DNA of 33,216 nt from Bacilli bacterium (lineage in GTDB: Bacteria > Bacillota_I > Bacilli_A > RF39 > UBA660), in assembly GCA_017964405.1 (NCBI GenBank), contig JAGCSA010000057.1:1-33216 (forward strand), given 5' to 3'. The notes beneath the pieces were generated by a model. The model was not told the DNA's origin, did no database searches, and saw nothing but the letters and a program-made list of their open reading frames with translations. How positions within the stretch are numbered: position 1 is the stretch's first letter; every line of letters begins with the position of its first letter. The position numbers were made by a program, and so were the translations under genes. This document shows, piece after piece, positions 14,701 to 22,299 of this stretch.

Positions 14701-16344
14701 ATGAAAAAAATAAAAATCTTATTATTCGTATTAGCTATATTTATGATAGCACCAGTAGTAAAGGCAGCAGAATTGCCTCAAAGTGGAGTAACTTATTTCT
14801 TACAATATCCAAATAGAAGAGAAGATGCTACAACAAGTTATCAAGAAGCAACGAATCCAAAAGAACAATTGATCTATACAGCAACTACTGATAAAAATGG
14901 ACAAGTTTTATTGTGTGACTGGAATAAAGAAGGAACGATCCGTGTTGTTCAACATGTACCAGATGGATATACAACAAACGAAAGAGAAATTTCACTAGAT
15001 TTATCCAACACCAATAACATTAGTTTTATTGATTACCGAGGACTAAGCAATCCGAATACAGGAAGAACTCTTTTATTTATAGTAGTAATCATGAGTGTGA
15101 TTGCCATCACATTAGTTGCGAGAAAGAATAAAAAAGTATTATTCATCATTCCAATAGTAGCAATCACAGTCTTTGTAAATAAAGCAAATGCAACAAATGA
15201 TTGTTTTACAATTCAAATTAACGATGGTTCAGGGAACCCTTTAAGAAGTGTTCAAGTAGATGTCTATGCAAAACCAACGAATGTAGAAGCAAACCCAGCT
15301 GTTAAATTTGTAGCAGCAGGAGGAAGATTCTTTGATGGAACAACCATAGCTTATATGAGATTGCCATATAATTCTATAACAGCAGATGAGTTCTGGAACA
15401 CGATGCCAGTAGAAGATGCAGATTATTTTGATGATAATATGATGCATGCAACAAGAGAAGGATATTACTTAGATGGATATATCTTCCCAGATGTATTAGT
15501 AAACGGAACAGAAATACCAGCAGATTGGATGGAAGATAATTCAGCAAGAGTATTTGAAATTAGAGGAAATGGGGGAACCTATGACTTCTATGGAAAACAA
15601 TTAACGAGTGTCTATTCCTATGAAGAAAGCGATATTCTAAAATATGCACCTAGATTTATCAAAGGAGATAGTTATTATATTGGATTTGATGATAATGCAG
15701 CATGTTCTGCCTACAATAACTATGGAATCCATGATACTTATGTAGAACTACCAGATATTATGACTTTTGCAGGTACTACGATTTTGAGCAGTACACTAGG
15801 AGATGAAATGTCAGAAACCGTTTCTAGTAGCCCATCTATCCAAACCTATGTTTATTATGATTGTTGGAATAATAGACCAGATGGTATCTACATCAATGAT
15901 ACAGTCTTCTTAGGAAAACCAGAAACCTGTTTCTTTGAATCTTTCTTGCATAAAGATTCTGGAGACTATTACTTTATTAACAATACATACAATAAAAGTA
16001 TCTATGCAGGATATTATCAAGATTTACCATTCAGCTTTAGTGCTATTTATAATTCTTATACTGATAAAGATGGAAATAATAGTCCAAAGAAACGAATGAT
16101 AATGCCAGAAGGAATTGAATCTGAAATTCCCGACAATTCACGAGAAGCTGTCAATAAGATTGAAGTCGTTCGAAATGGAGTAACCATTTTAACTATTAAT
16201 TCATCAGAAATAACAAATTATCAAGACGCAGAAGCATCCTTTGTCATTACTAATGATGAGAAAAGACAAATACTAGAATCTTATTTAGAAGAAATGAATC
16301 AATATGAATGTATAACAAGAGCATCAGCAATTCAAGGGTTATAA
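14701..16344 (+). CDS. Surface protein made of two exported modules joined by an internal sorting signal, copy 1
   Basis: Exported protein of 547 residues, first of two tandem paralogues. It starts with a classical signal peptide (1-22, ending V-K-A-A). Module 1 (about 23-116) looks like a prealbumin-like SpaA/Cna-B pilin domain: TTDKNGQVLLCDW..GTIRVVQHVPDGYTT. It ends with N-P-N-T-G (117-121), a hydrophobic stretch (124-140) and R-K-N-K-K (141-145), which together form a complete sortase-type sorting signal. The chain does not end there. A second hydrophobic stretch (146-159) leads to K-A-N-A-T-N-D (161-167), a likely signal-peptidase site. Module 2 (about 165-547) is Cys-containing and starts C-F-T-I-Q-I-N-D-G-S-G-N-P-L-R-S-V-Q-V-D-V-Y-A, again Cna-B-like. 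Cys also occur in DDNAACSAY, YYDCWNN, PETCFFE and YECIT. The function is unknown; no sortase gene is in the window. Confidence 0.88.
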   Translation: MKKIKILLFVLAIFMIAPVVKAAELPQSGVTYFLQYPNRREDATTSYQEATNPKEQLIYTATTDKNGQVLLCDWNKEGTIRVVQHVPDGYTTNEREISLDLSNTNNISFIDYRGLSNPNTGRTLLFIVVIMSVIAITLVARKNKKVLFIIPIVAITVFVNKANATNDCFTIQINDGSGNPLRSVQVDVYAKPTNVEANPAVKFVAAGGRFFDGTTIAYMRLPYNSITADEFWNTMPVEDADYFDDNMMHATREGYYLDGYIFPDVLVNGTEIPADWMEDNSARVFEIRGNGGTYDFYGKQLTSVYSYEESDILKYAPRFIKGDSYYIGFDDNAACSAYNNYGIHDTYVELPDIMTFAGTTILSSTLGDEMSETVSSSPSIQTYVYYDCWNNRPDGIYINDTVFLGKPETCFFESFLHKDSGDYYFINNTYNKSIYAGYYQDLPFSFSAIYNSYTDKDGNNSPKKRMIMPEGIESEIPDNSREAVNKIEVVRNGVTILTINSSEITNYQDAEASFVITNDEKRQILESYLEEMNQYECITRASAIQGL

Positions 16345-16348
16345 AATC

Positions 16349-16375
16349 AAAAAGAAGGGAATACCCCTTCTTTTT
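16349..16375 (+). terminator. Terminator after copy 1
   Basis: Stem AAAAAGAAGGG (16349-16359), loop AATAC, CCCTTCTTTTT (16365-16375). Confidence 0.9.
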
Positions 16376-16421
16376 CTTTACTTAAAATTTACATATATAA
16401 TACAGGAACTTGATATTACAA

Positions 16422-16450
16422 TTGACACCGTATTGGACAGATAATATAAT
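16422..16450 (+). promoter_or_regulatory. Consensus promoter of copy 2
   Basis: TTGACA (16422-16427), exact 17-base spacer, TATAAT (16445-16450): a perfect match to the vegetative consensus. A second TATAAT lies upstream at 16396-16401. The transcript would begin about 18 bases before the ATG at 16475. Confidence 0.85.
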
Positions 16451-16474
16451 GATAATGGGAAGGTGGAAAGGTAT

Positions 16475-18022
16475 ATGAAGAAAACTTTCAAATTATTATT
16501 AGTCGTATTATTAGGATTTGCCTGGATACAAGTAGCAAATGCCAAAGTGCCATTAACGTTACCAAAAACAGGAGTAACTTACTTTATGATGTATCCAGAT
16601 GGAGAGGAGATTGCAACAGAAAACTATAATGAAGCAATCAATCCCCAAGAAAGATTATTGTATACAGAAGTTACCGATGAGAATGGATTTATCTATTTAT
16701 GTGATTTAACATACGTTGGACAATTAAGATTAGTACAACATGTACCAGATGGATATACAACCAATGAAAGAGAGTTAAGAATTGATTTAACAGATCCAAA
16801 TGTTACTTCTGCAAGCTTTATAGATTACAGAGGTCTTAATAATCCAAGTACTAATAGAACATTAATTGTACTATTAGGAGTAATAGGAGTTGCCGGAGTT
16901 TCTTTCCTAGTATCAAGAAAAAATAAAAAGTCTTTATTGTTAATACCAATTGTAATTGTAGGAGTATTAACGATCTATCATGTTCATGCAACAAATGATA
17001 AGACTAAAGTTTGTTTCCCTATTCAAGTAAAAGATGGAGCGGGAAATGCTTTAAGAGGAGTAACCGTAGATGTATATGGAACACCAGATGTAACAGCAAA
17101 TCCAGCCATAAAAGTAGATGCCAATGGTGGATACTTTGCAGATGGAACAACCATTATGTATATTAGAATTCCTTATGAAGGCTGCGATGTAGAAGAAATG
17201 ATAGATGCATTATCTCAAGAACAAAGAGATGCTATTGATTACAATATAGCATATAGTTACAGATTGGGATATAGACGAACTTCTATGGATGCACCTTCAG
17301 TGTTACATAATGGAGATGTTATCTACCTACATTGGACAGAAGATGGAGGTATTAAACTAGCAACCATTCATGGAAATGGGGGAACCATTGAAGTAAATGG
17401 TAAGAAATACGATCAAATTCAAAATTATCAAGAACAAATTCTAAGTATTGCAAGCACTGCCTTAATGACTAAACTAAATGAAAGATATATTGGAATTGAC
17501 GATAATCAAAATTGTAGTCACTATGGATCAAATGGTATGCTAAAACAAAATGCTTATATTAACTATGATGCAACAGATTTATATGCATGTTGGAATGCAT
17601 TACCAGATGGAATCTATGTTAATGATGAATTATACTTTAAAGGAAACGATGATTCTTGTTTTAATGAATCAGAATTTGAATATGACAGCAATGGATATAC
17701 ATTATACAAGAATTACGGAAGAGGATATTACGAATTAGATGTATATATTGAGAATAATAATATCCCTCACTTCTACTTATCATATGAAGAAACAATTGGT
17801 CGTTCTCAACAATATAGAGAAGAATTAGATGGAGTAATTAATAATAGTCAAGAAATTACTTCTATCAAATATGTTAAAAATGGACAAGTAATTGTATTCT
17901 ATGAAGCGGGAGATCTTGTACTAGAAAATGGTTCTTATAAAGCAACCAACCAAACTAAGATAGAAGAACAAAGAAATTATGAACGCTTGATTGGATCTAA
18001 ATGTGTCACTCATAATGAATAA
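16475..18022 (+). CDS. Surface protein made of two exported modules joined by an internal sorting signal, copy 2
   Basis: Tandem paralogue of the gene at 14701, 515 residues, same architecture. Signal peptide 1-23 (ending V-A-N-A). Module 1 (about 24-122) has VTDENGFIYLCDL..GQLRLVQHVPDGYTTNERE and S-F-I-D-Y-R-G-L, nearly the same as copy 1. Then N-P-S-T-N (123-127, the sortase B type N-P-x-T-N), a hydrophobic stretch (130-147), R-K-N-K-K (148-152), a second hydrophobic stretch (153-168) and H-V-H-A-T-N-D (169-175). Module 2 (about 173-515) starts V-C-F-P-I-Q-V-K-D-G-A-G-N-A-L-R-G-V-T-V-D-V-Y-G. It keeps the Cys positions of copy 1 (DDNQNCSHY, LYACWNA, DDSCFNE, GSKCVT). I use ATG 16475; a GTG four codons upstream overlaps the GGGAAGG ribosome site. 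Its promoter is far stronger than that of copy 1. Confidence 0.88.
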   Translation: MKKTFKLLLVVLLGFAWIQVANAKVPLTLPKTGVTYFMMYPDGEEIATENYNEAINPQERLLYTEVTDENGFIYLCDLTYVGQLRLVQHVPDGYTTNERELRIDLTDPNVTSASFIDYRGLNNPSTNRTLIVLLGVIGVAGVSFLVSRKNKKSLLLIPIVIVGVLTIYHVHATNDKTKVCFPIQVKDGAGNALRGVTVDVYGTPDVTANPAIKVDANGGYFADGTTIMYIRIPYEGCDVEEMIDALSQEQRDAIDYNIAYSYRLGYRRTSMDAPSVLHNGDVIYLHWTEDGGIKLATIHGNGGTIEVNGKKYDQIQNYQEQILSIASTALMTKLNERYIGIDDNQNCSHYGSNGMLKQNAYINYDATDLYACWNALPDGIYVNDELYFKGNDDSCFNESEFEYDSNGYTLYKNYGRGYYELDVYIENNNIPHFYLSYEETIGRSQQYREELDGVINNSQEITSIKYVKNGQVIVFYEAGDLVLENGSYKATNQTKIEEQRNYERLIGSKCVTHNE

Positions 18023-18024
18023 AT

Positions 18025-18052
18025 AAAAAGAAGAGAAGACTCTTCTTTTTTT
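18025..18052 (+). terminator. Terminator after copy 2
   Basis: Stem AAAAAGAAGAG (18025-18035), loop AAGA, CTCTTCTTTTT (18040-18050), T to 18052. Confidence 0.9.
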
Positions 18053-18065
18053 ATGGATAAAGGTT

Positions 18066-18071
18066 TATAAT
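18066..18071 (+). promoter_or_regulatory. -10 element before the bactofilin-like gene
   Basis: TATAAT at 18066-18071, 26 bases before the ATG, with AGGAGGAG between. The -35 position falls in the 3' arm of the preceding terminator. Confidence 0.45.
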
Positions 18072-18091
18072 GAAATTAATAGGAGGAGTAT

Positions 18092-19165
18092 ATGAAAAAG
18101 AAAATAGGATTGGGAATCATTTTATTATTAATTTGTATGATTCCCATGGTAAATGCAAAAGGAGAAGAAGAGGAAGAATTAGAGAATTTTGTAGCAGGAG
18201 AAAGTGTTGTATTAAATGAAAGAATCGGATCAACTGCTTTTATTGCAGGAAATATGGTCGATGTACAAGCAGGAGTTGATGGAGCATCTTTCATTGCAGG
18301 AAATGCAGTCAATGTTTCCAATACACAAGATTATTTATTTGTAGCAGGTAATAATATTACGATCTCAGGAATGGGTACAAAGGATGCTTTTGTAGCAGGA
18401 AATTCCATTCAGATTAAAGAATCAGCTGTAAGAGATTTTTATGCATCCGGATCTACGATTCGAGTAGAATCTCCCATTACTAGAAATGCATATTTAGCAG
18501 GAGATGTAGTCATCATTAATTCTGAAATTAAAGGAGATGTCTATGTTGCCAGTGATTCTCTTCAAATTGGAGAAAAAGCGGTCATTGGAGGAACATTAAA
18601 ATATCCAAAAGAAGCAAAAGTAGATATTTCAAAAAAAGCAAATATTGCGAATACCAAAACTTATAAGGGAAGCGATTATGGTAAAAAATTAAATATATTA
18701 GATTCTGTAATCATTCCAACGATTATTTCTTATGTATCTTTATTATTAATTGCATTCATCTTATTATGGGTTCGTAAGAAAGACTTCGATAAAGTAGGAA
18801 AAGCAGAAAAAACACCAATTCATTGTTTAAAAATGTTTGGAATTGGATTTGTAGGATTAATTGTCATTCCAGTAGCAGCTTTCATTATGATGTTAACATT
18901 AATTGGAATTCCATTAGGGTTCATTGTAATCGCAATCTATTCAATATTCGCTTATTTATCTTTTATTCCAACATCATTCTATCTAGGAAAATGGTTCTTA
19001 AAAGATAAAATCAAGAATAATTTCTTATTATTAACCGTATCTTTATTCATCCTTTATATTATCAAAATGATTCCTTATTTAGGAGGATTCATTAGTTTTA
19101 TTGCCATCTGTATTGGATTCGGTTTCTATGTATTACAAATGAAAGAATGGATTAAGATCAAATAA
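18092..19165 (+). CDS. Bactofilin-like polymer-forming protein with C-terminal membrane domain
   Basis: The 357-residue protein joins an exported repeat domain to a polytopic membrane domain. Residues 1-22 are a signal peptide (ending V-N-A-K). Residues about 28-185 form short repeats of F-x-A-G-N/E-x-V-x-V type (FVAGESVVL, FIAGNMVDV, FIAGNAVNV, FVAGNNITI, FVAGNSIQI, YLAGDVVII), the right-handed beta-helix pattern of bactofilins. Residues about 205-355 hold four or five transmembrane helices (starting VIIPTIISYVSLLLIAFIL). Cytosolic bactofilins lack the signal peptide and membrane part; this arrangement matches a common Firmicutes protein of unknown role. The repeat domain should be outside the cell if the signal peptide is used. 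The start at 18092 follows AGGAGGAG. Confidence 0.88.
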   Translation: MKKKIGLGIILLLICMIPMVNAKGEEEEELENFVAGESVVLNERIGSTAFIAGNMVDVQAGVDGASFIAGNAVNVSNTQDYLFVAGNNITISGMGTKDAFVAGNSIQIKESAVRDFYASGSTIRVESPITRNAYLAGDVVIINSEIKGDVYVASDSLQIGEKAVIGGTLKYPKEAKVDISKKANIANTKTYKGSDYGKKLNILDSVIIPTIISYVSLLLIAFILLWVRKKDFDKVGKAEKTPIHCLKMFGIGFVGLIVIPVAAFIMMLTLIGIPLGFIVIAIYSIFAYLSFIPTSFYLGKWFLKDKIKNNFLLLTVSLFILYIIKMIPYLGGFISFIAICIGFGFYVLQMKEWIKIK

Positions 19166-19190
19166 CACGTATCTTCATACGTGTTTTTTT
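19164..19190 (+). terminator. Terminator after the bactofilin-like gene
   Basis: Stem AACACGTAT (19164-19172), loop CTTC, ATACGTGTT (19177-19185), T to 19190. The stem begins inside the stop codon. Confidence 0.92.
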
Positions 19191-19194
19191 ATGG

Positions 19195-19200
19195 TATAAT
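19195..19200 (+). promoter_or_regulatory. -10 element of truB directly behind a terminator
   Basis: TATAAT at 19195-19200, 15 bases before the ATG. The only -35-like bases (TTCATA, 19174-19179, 15-base spacer) lie at the terminator loop. The leader would be about ten bases. Confidence 0.45.
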
Positions 19201-19215
19201 GAAGACGGTGATACG

Positions 19216-20070
19216 ATGAATCAAGAAAGTTTAAATGGAGTAATCGTTATAAAGAAAGAAACAGGAATGACTTCTCATGATGTAGTAGAAAAAGTGAGTA
19301 GAATTCTTGGGATAAAGAAAGTAGGACATACAGGGACATTAGATCCAATGGCAGAAGGAGTATTAGTAGTCTGCTTGGGACAAGCAACCAAAATAGCAGA
19401 ATTATTAACAGCTTATGATAAAGAATATATTGCAGATATTAAACTAGGAATCACAACAGATACTTATGACCAAGAAGGGAAAGTACTAGAAGAAAAAGAA
19501 GTACCAGAAGGCTTACCAATAGAAGAAGTATTATCTTCTTTTCAAAAGACCTATCTACAAGAAGTACCCATCTATTCTGCTGTTAAAGTAAATGGAAAAA
19601 AACTCTATGAATATGCAAGAGAAAAAAAGGAAGTAGAACTTCCGAAAAAAGAAGTAACAATTTATAAAATTGAATTATTAGAGAAAACAAAAGATACTTT
19701 GAGAATCCAAGTAAAGGTATCGAAAGGTTGCTATATCAGAAGTTTAATCCATGAAATAGGAGAAGCACTAGGAGTAGGAGCGATTATGACTTCACTAACC
19801 CGAACCAAACAAGGAAATATTTCAATAGAAGATGCCTATACACTAGAAGAGATAGAACAAGGAAATTGCAAAATCAAATCGATAGAAGACTCTATTTCTT
19901 TCCCAATCGTAGAAGTAGAAGAAGATCTTGCTTTTAAGATTCATAATGGTCAAAAGATTAAGAATCAATGGAACATAGAAGACAAAGTATTATTCAAAAC
20001 AAAAGAAAAAATACTAGGAATCTATGAAAAAGGAAATGACTTCTTAAAAGTATGGAAAAATTTCCAATAA
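19216..20070 (+). CDS. truB: tRNA pseudouridine-55 synthase TruB
   Basis: Converts U55 to pseudouridine in the T-loop of elongator tRNAs. The 284-residue protein has the family order: NGVIVIKKETGMTSHDVV, then the catalytic GHTGTLDPMAEGVL with Asp43, then QEVPIYSAVKVNGKKLYEYAR, GCYIRSLIHEIGEALG and a short C-terminal PUA-like part. The length is normal. In Bacilli truB usually follows rbfA with ribF after it; here it stands alone some 6.6 kb upstream of rbfA, with its own -10 and terminator, and no ribF is present. The ribosome site before 19216 is weak (GACGGTGAT). Confidence 0.97.
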   Translation: MNQESLNGVIVIKKETGMTSHDVVEKVSRILGIKKVGHTGTLDPMAEGVLVVCLGQATKIAELLTAYDKEYIADIKLGITTDTYDQEGKVLEEKEVPEGLPIEEVLSSFQKTYLQEVPIYSAVKVNGKKLYEYAREKKEVELPKKEVTIYKIELLEKTKDTLRIQVKVSKGCYIRSLIHEIGEALGVGAIMTSLTRTKQGNISIEDAYTLEEIEQGNCKIKSIEDSISFPIVEVEEDLAFKIHNGQKIKNQWNIEDKVLFKTKEKILGIYEKGNDFLKVWKNFQ

Positions 20071-20093
20071 AAAAAGGAATATAATTCCTTTTT
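20070..20093. terminator. Bidirectional terminator between truB and the transglutaminase-like gene
   Basis: Stem AAAAAGGAAT (20071-20080), loop ATA, ATTCCTTTTT (20084-20093), between convergent genes and overlapping the minus-strand stop. Sequence identical over 28 bases to the terminator after rluB. Confidence 0.85.
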
Positions 20094-20910
20094 ATTTTGG
20101 CATTCCTTCATAAATCTCTTTTTTTAATGTTTTTGTTTTCTCATAAAAAGCATGATGTTGATCCCATTGATCCATCATCTGAGAGATTATCTTTTTCTTT
20201 AACTCCGTATAAAAAGTTGGATCAATTGTCTCTTTATTAGCATATTCTTGATATTCATGTATATTTGATAGAATATCATGAAAAGAAGAATCTCCTGTAA
20301 TCACTTCATAGTAAGGTTTATAACGTACTCGAAAGGTTGGTTTTTTAGATACTTCTTCCAACCATAAAGGACTTCTAAAATGATAGAGACGATTTCGATT
20401 ATAAAGATCTATTCCATAGATAATATCCTCATAAGGAATTAAATTGATAACATGATTCGCAGCATGATTTACTCCTTCTACCGCAAAACAAACTCCTTCA
20501 TAGCAATATAATTGTTTCGAAAAACGTTTTAATTCTTGAAAGACATCTTGATGCATTTTCGCATAGTTTCGACAACAACCATATCCTTTTACAATACTAG
20601 CTCCTAGACAACAAGATATCTCTTCTTTAGAAGGAAGACTATCATCATGAAAGATCTCATCAAAAGAAAGATATCCATTAGAAATTAAATAAGAAAGCTT
20701 TAGGGAAAGATCGAGAGAAGAATCATAACCCAATTCAGATAGATAATTCGCAATCTCTTGTACAAACAAATGATATTTTTGAATCGTATCTTCATAAGTA
20801 ATGGAATCTATTTGTTGTTTTTTCTTCATTTTTCTTCCAAAGAATTCAATCGATCTTTGATAAGAAGGATTCGTTAAATAAGCTGTTTCTTGAAAAATAA
20901 CACCTATCAT
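20092..20910 (-). CDS. Transglutaminase-like domain protein
   Basis: The 272-residue protein seems to be cytoplasmic (no signal peptide or transmembrane helix). A transglutaminase-like Cys-His-Asp triad can be read in order and spacing: G-Y-G-C-C-R-N-Y-A (Cys113, in the family G-x-C-R-x-Y-A), N-H-A-A-N-H-V-I-N-L-I (His153) and Y-G-I-D-L-Y-N-R (Asp168). The rest is helical with no other motif. Members of this superfamily are mostly cysteine proteases or amidases; the substrate is unknown. I start at ATG 20910, with GGAGGTGGG just upstream on the minus strand; a longer frame to 20961 would run through the ribosome site and promoter. It is convergent with truB and divergent from the J-domain/LysM gene. 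The assignment depends on the triad alone. Confidence 0.8.
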   Translation of the reverse strand: MIGVIFQETAYLTNPSYQRSIEFFGRKMKKKQQIDSITYEDTIQKYHLFVQEIANYLSELGYDSSLDLSLKLSYLISNGYLSFDEIFHDDSLPSKEEISCCLGASIVKGYGCCRNYAKMHQDVFQELKRFSKQLYCYEGVCFAVEGVNHAANHVINLIPYEDIIYGIDLYNRNRLYHFRSPLWLEEVSKKPTFRVRYKPYYEVITGDSSFHDILSNIHEYQEYANKETIDPTFYTELKKKIISQMMDQWDQHHAFYEKTKTLKKEIYEGMPK

Positions 20911-20932
20911 CTCTCCCACCTCCGTGTTCGCT

Positions 20933-20961
20933 ATTATAACACAAAATGCTTGAAAAACCAA
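20933..20961 (-). promoter_or_regulatory. Promoter of the transglutaminase-like gene
   Basis: Minus strand TTGGTT (20961-20956), 17-base spacer, TATAAT (20938-20933). Perfect -10, half-matching -35. It ends only 7 bases from the forward promoter at 20969. Confidence 0.55.
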
Positions 20962-20968
20962 TGAAAAA

Positions 20969-20997
20969 TTGACTTGAAGAGAATTGTATGATATAAT
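20969..20997 (+). promoter_or_regulatory. Strong promoter of the J-domain/LysM gene
   Basis: TTGACT (20969-20974), exact 17-base spacer, extended -10 TGATATAAT (20989-20997). Close to full consensus in all three elements. Confidence 0.8.
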
Positions 20998-21031
20998 TTA
21001 TGAGTTATTTGAGGGGTAGTAGGTGAAAAGT

Positions 21032-22252
21032 ATGAATAAAAAGACAGTGAATTATTATGAATTATTAGGATTAAAACCAGGTTTTACAGAAGAAGATTTG
21101 GATGTTCATTATCGTGAAATCATCAATTTTTTAAAACCAGAATCTCATCCAGAAAAAACCTATTCAAAAGAAGAAATACGAGAAGTATATGCTCAATTAT
21201 CCAGTGTCAATGAAGCATATGATATCTTAAAAGATCCAAAACTAAGAAAAGAATATGAGGAAAGTCTCAAACATCCAAAAAAGGAAGAAATAACGATCCC
21301 TATCCAAAGAGAACAACCAAGAAAGAGAAGAATGGATAGAAGAGTTGAAAATAAAACACAAAATACAAGACCTGTTTATGTGAATCCACCCAAAAGAGTA
21401 GTAGAAAATGAACCAGTATCTAGAAGAAAAGTAACAGCCAAACGATCTTTTTGGGAAAATGTAAAAGAAGCTTATCGAGAAGTAAAAATAGAGGAAAGAA
21501 AAATGTCTTTTCAAAAAAGACATCAAGGAATTAGTCAAGCATTTGATGAAGAATTTGCTGATAAAGTAACATCTGTTCCAAAAGAAATCTTATTTTATAC
21601 AGGAAAAGGAACTGTTCATGTTTTCTTAGAAGCTTTATATCAATTATCAAGATTAACGTATATTAACAAAGATAATGTAACAAAATATGTTATTCGAAAT
21701 AGAAGATTACTAGCAGCTGCTGTAGCAGCAGGAGTTTTATTCTCTGTAGGATCTTGTTCTAAAAAAGAAGAAGCTCCTATTGTTAGACCAATTACCCATA
21801 TAGTAGTAGAAGAACCTACACAAGAAGTACCAGAAGAAATTCCTTCAGAAGATCCAAGACTGGTTTTAACAAGAAATTATACAATCGAAAAAGGAGACAC
21901 TTTAGCACTTCTTGCTTATAACTCTAATTCTTCAATTGAAGAGTTAAAACGAATCAATGGGTATGATAGTGATAAAATCTATTATGGTCGTAAGATGACA
22001 ATTCCTTATACCATTAATCGTGAAGATCTAGAATACTATACAGAAAGTGTGAAGATGAATGATTTCTCTTTAAAAGAAATTGCAAGAGCATATGAGACAG
22101 ATTTAGAGACACTATATCAATTAAATCCAATTGCAATTTTCTATCAAGATGGGCAGTATTATCCAATCTCAAATACTATACTAGTACCTAGATTTCATAC
22201 AAAACAAGAAGTTGAGGAATTAAAAACAGAACAAAGTAGAATAATTCCTTAA
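21032..22252 (+). CDS. Membrane protein with degenerate J domain and extracellular LysM
   Basis: The 406-residue protein has three parts. Residues about 5-75 follow the J-domain pattern (NYYELLGLKPGFTEEDLDVHYREI..VNEAYDILKDPKLRKEYEE). The invariant H-P-D loop, which activates DnaK, reads K-P-E here (FLKPES). A basic, probably disordered linker (about 80-150) and further helices follow. One transmembrane helix (about 224-241, LLAAAVAAGVLFSVG) is followed by a Cys. The outside part has a LysM domain at about 284-334 (NYTIEKGDTLALLAYNSNSSIEELKRINGYDSDKIYYGRKMTIPY) and a weaker second LysM-like unit (SLKEIARAYETDLETLYQLNP). The start could be GTG 21023; I prefer ATG 21032 after AGGTGA. It is divergent from the transglutaminase-like gene, and no terminator separates it from rimP. 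Confidence 0.87.
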   Translation: MNKKTVNYYELLGLKPGFTEEDLDVHYREIINFLKPESHPEKTYSKEEIREVYAQLSSVNEAYDILKDPKLRKEYEESLKHPKKEEITIPIQREQPRKRRMDRRVENKTQNTRPVYVNPPKRVVENEPVSRRKVTAKRSFWENVKEAYREVKIEERKMSFQKRHQGISQAFDEEFADKVTSVPKEILFYTGKGTVHVFLEALYQLSRLTYINKDNVTKYVIRNRRLLAAAVAAGVLFSVGSCSKKEEAPIVRPITHIVVEEPTQEVPEEIPSEDPRLVLTRNYTIEKGDTLALLAYNSNSSIEELKRINGYDSDKIYYGRKMTIPYTINREDLEYYTESVKMNDFSLKEIARAYETDLETLYQLNPIAIFYQDGQYYPISNTILVPRFHTKQEVEELKTEQSRIIP

Positions 22253-22259
22253 AAAACAT

Positions 22260-22287
22260 TTGTAAAATCATAAAATTGTGTTATAAT
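22260..22287 (+). promoter_or_regulatory. Promoter of the rimP-nusA-infB-rbfA operon
   Basis: TTGTAA (22260-22265), 16-base spacer, extended -10 TGTTATAAT (22279-22287). The transcript would begin near 22294, just before the leader hairpin. Confidence 0.7.
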
Positions 22288-22299
22288 ACAAACAGAAAG

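Noticed and set aside
16556-16576. L-P-K-T-G just after the signal peptide of the second polyprotein-like gene (L-P-Q-S-G in the first), resembling an LPxTG sortase A motif.
   Set aside because: It is not followed by a hydrophobic segment and basic tail, and lies at the start of the mature chain; it seems to be part of the first strand of module 1.
20889-20961. Longer N-terminus for the transglutaminase-like protein starting near 20961.
   Set aside because: That segment contains the promoter -10 and the GGAGGTGGG ribosome site, which fit the start at 20910.
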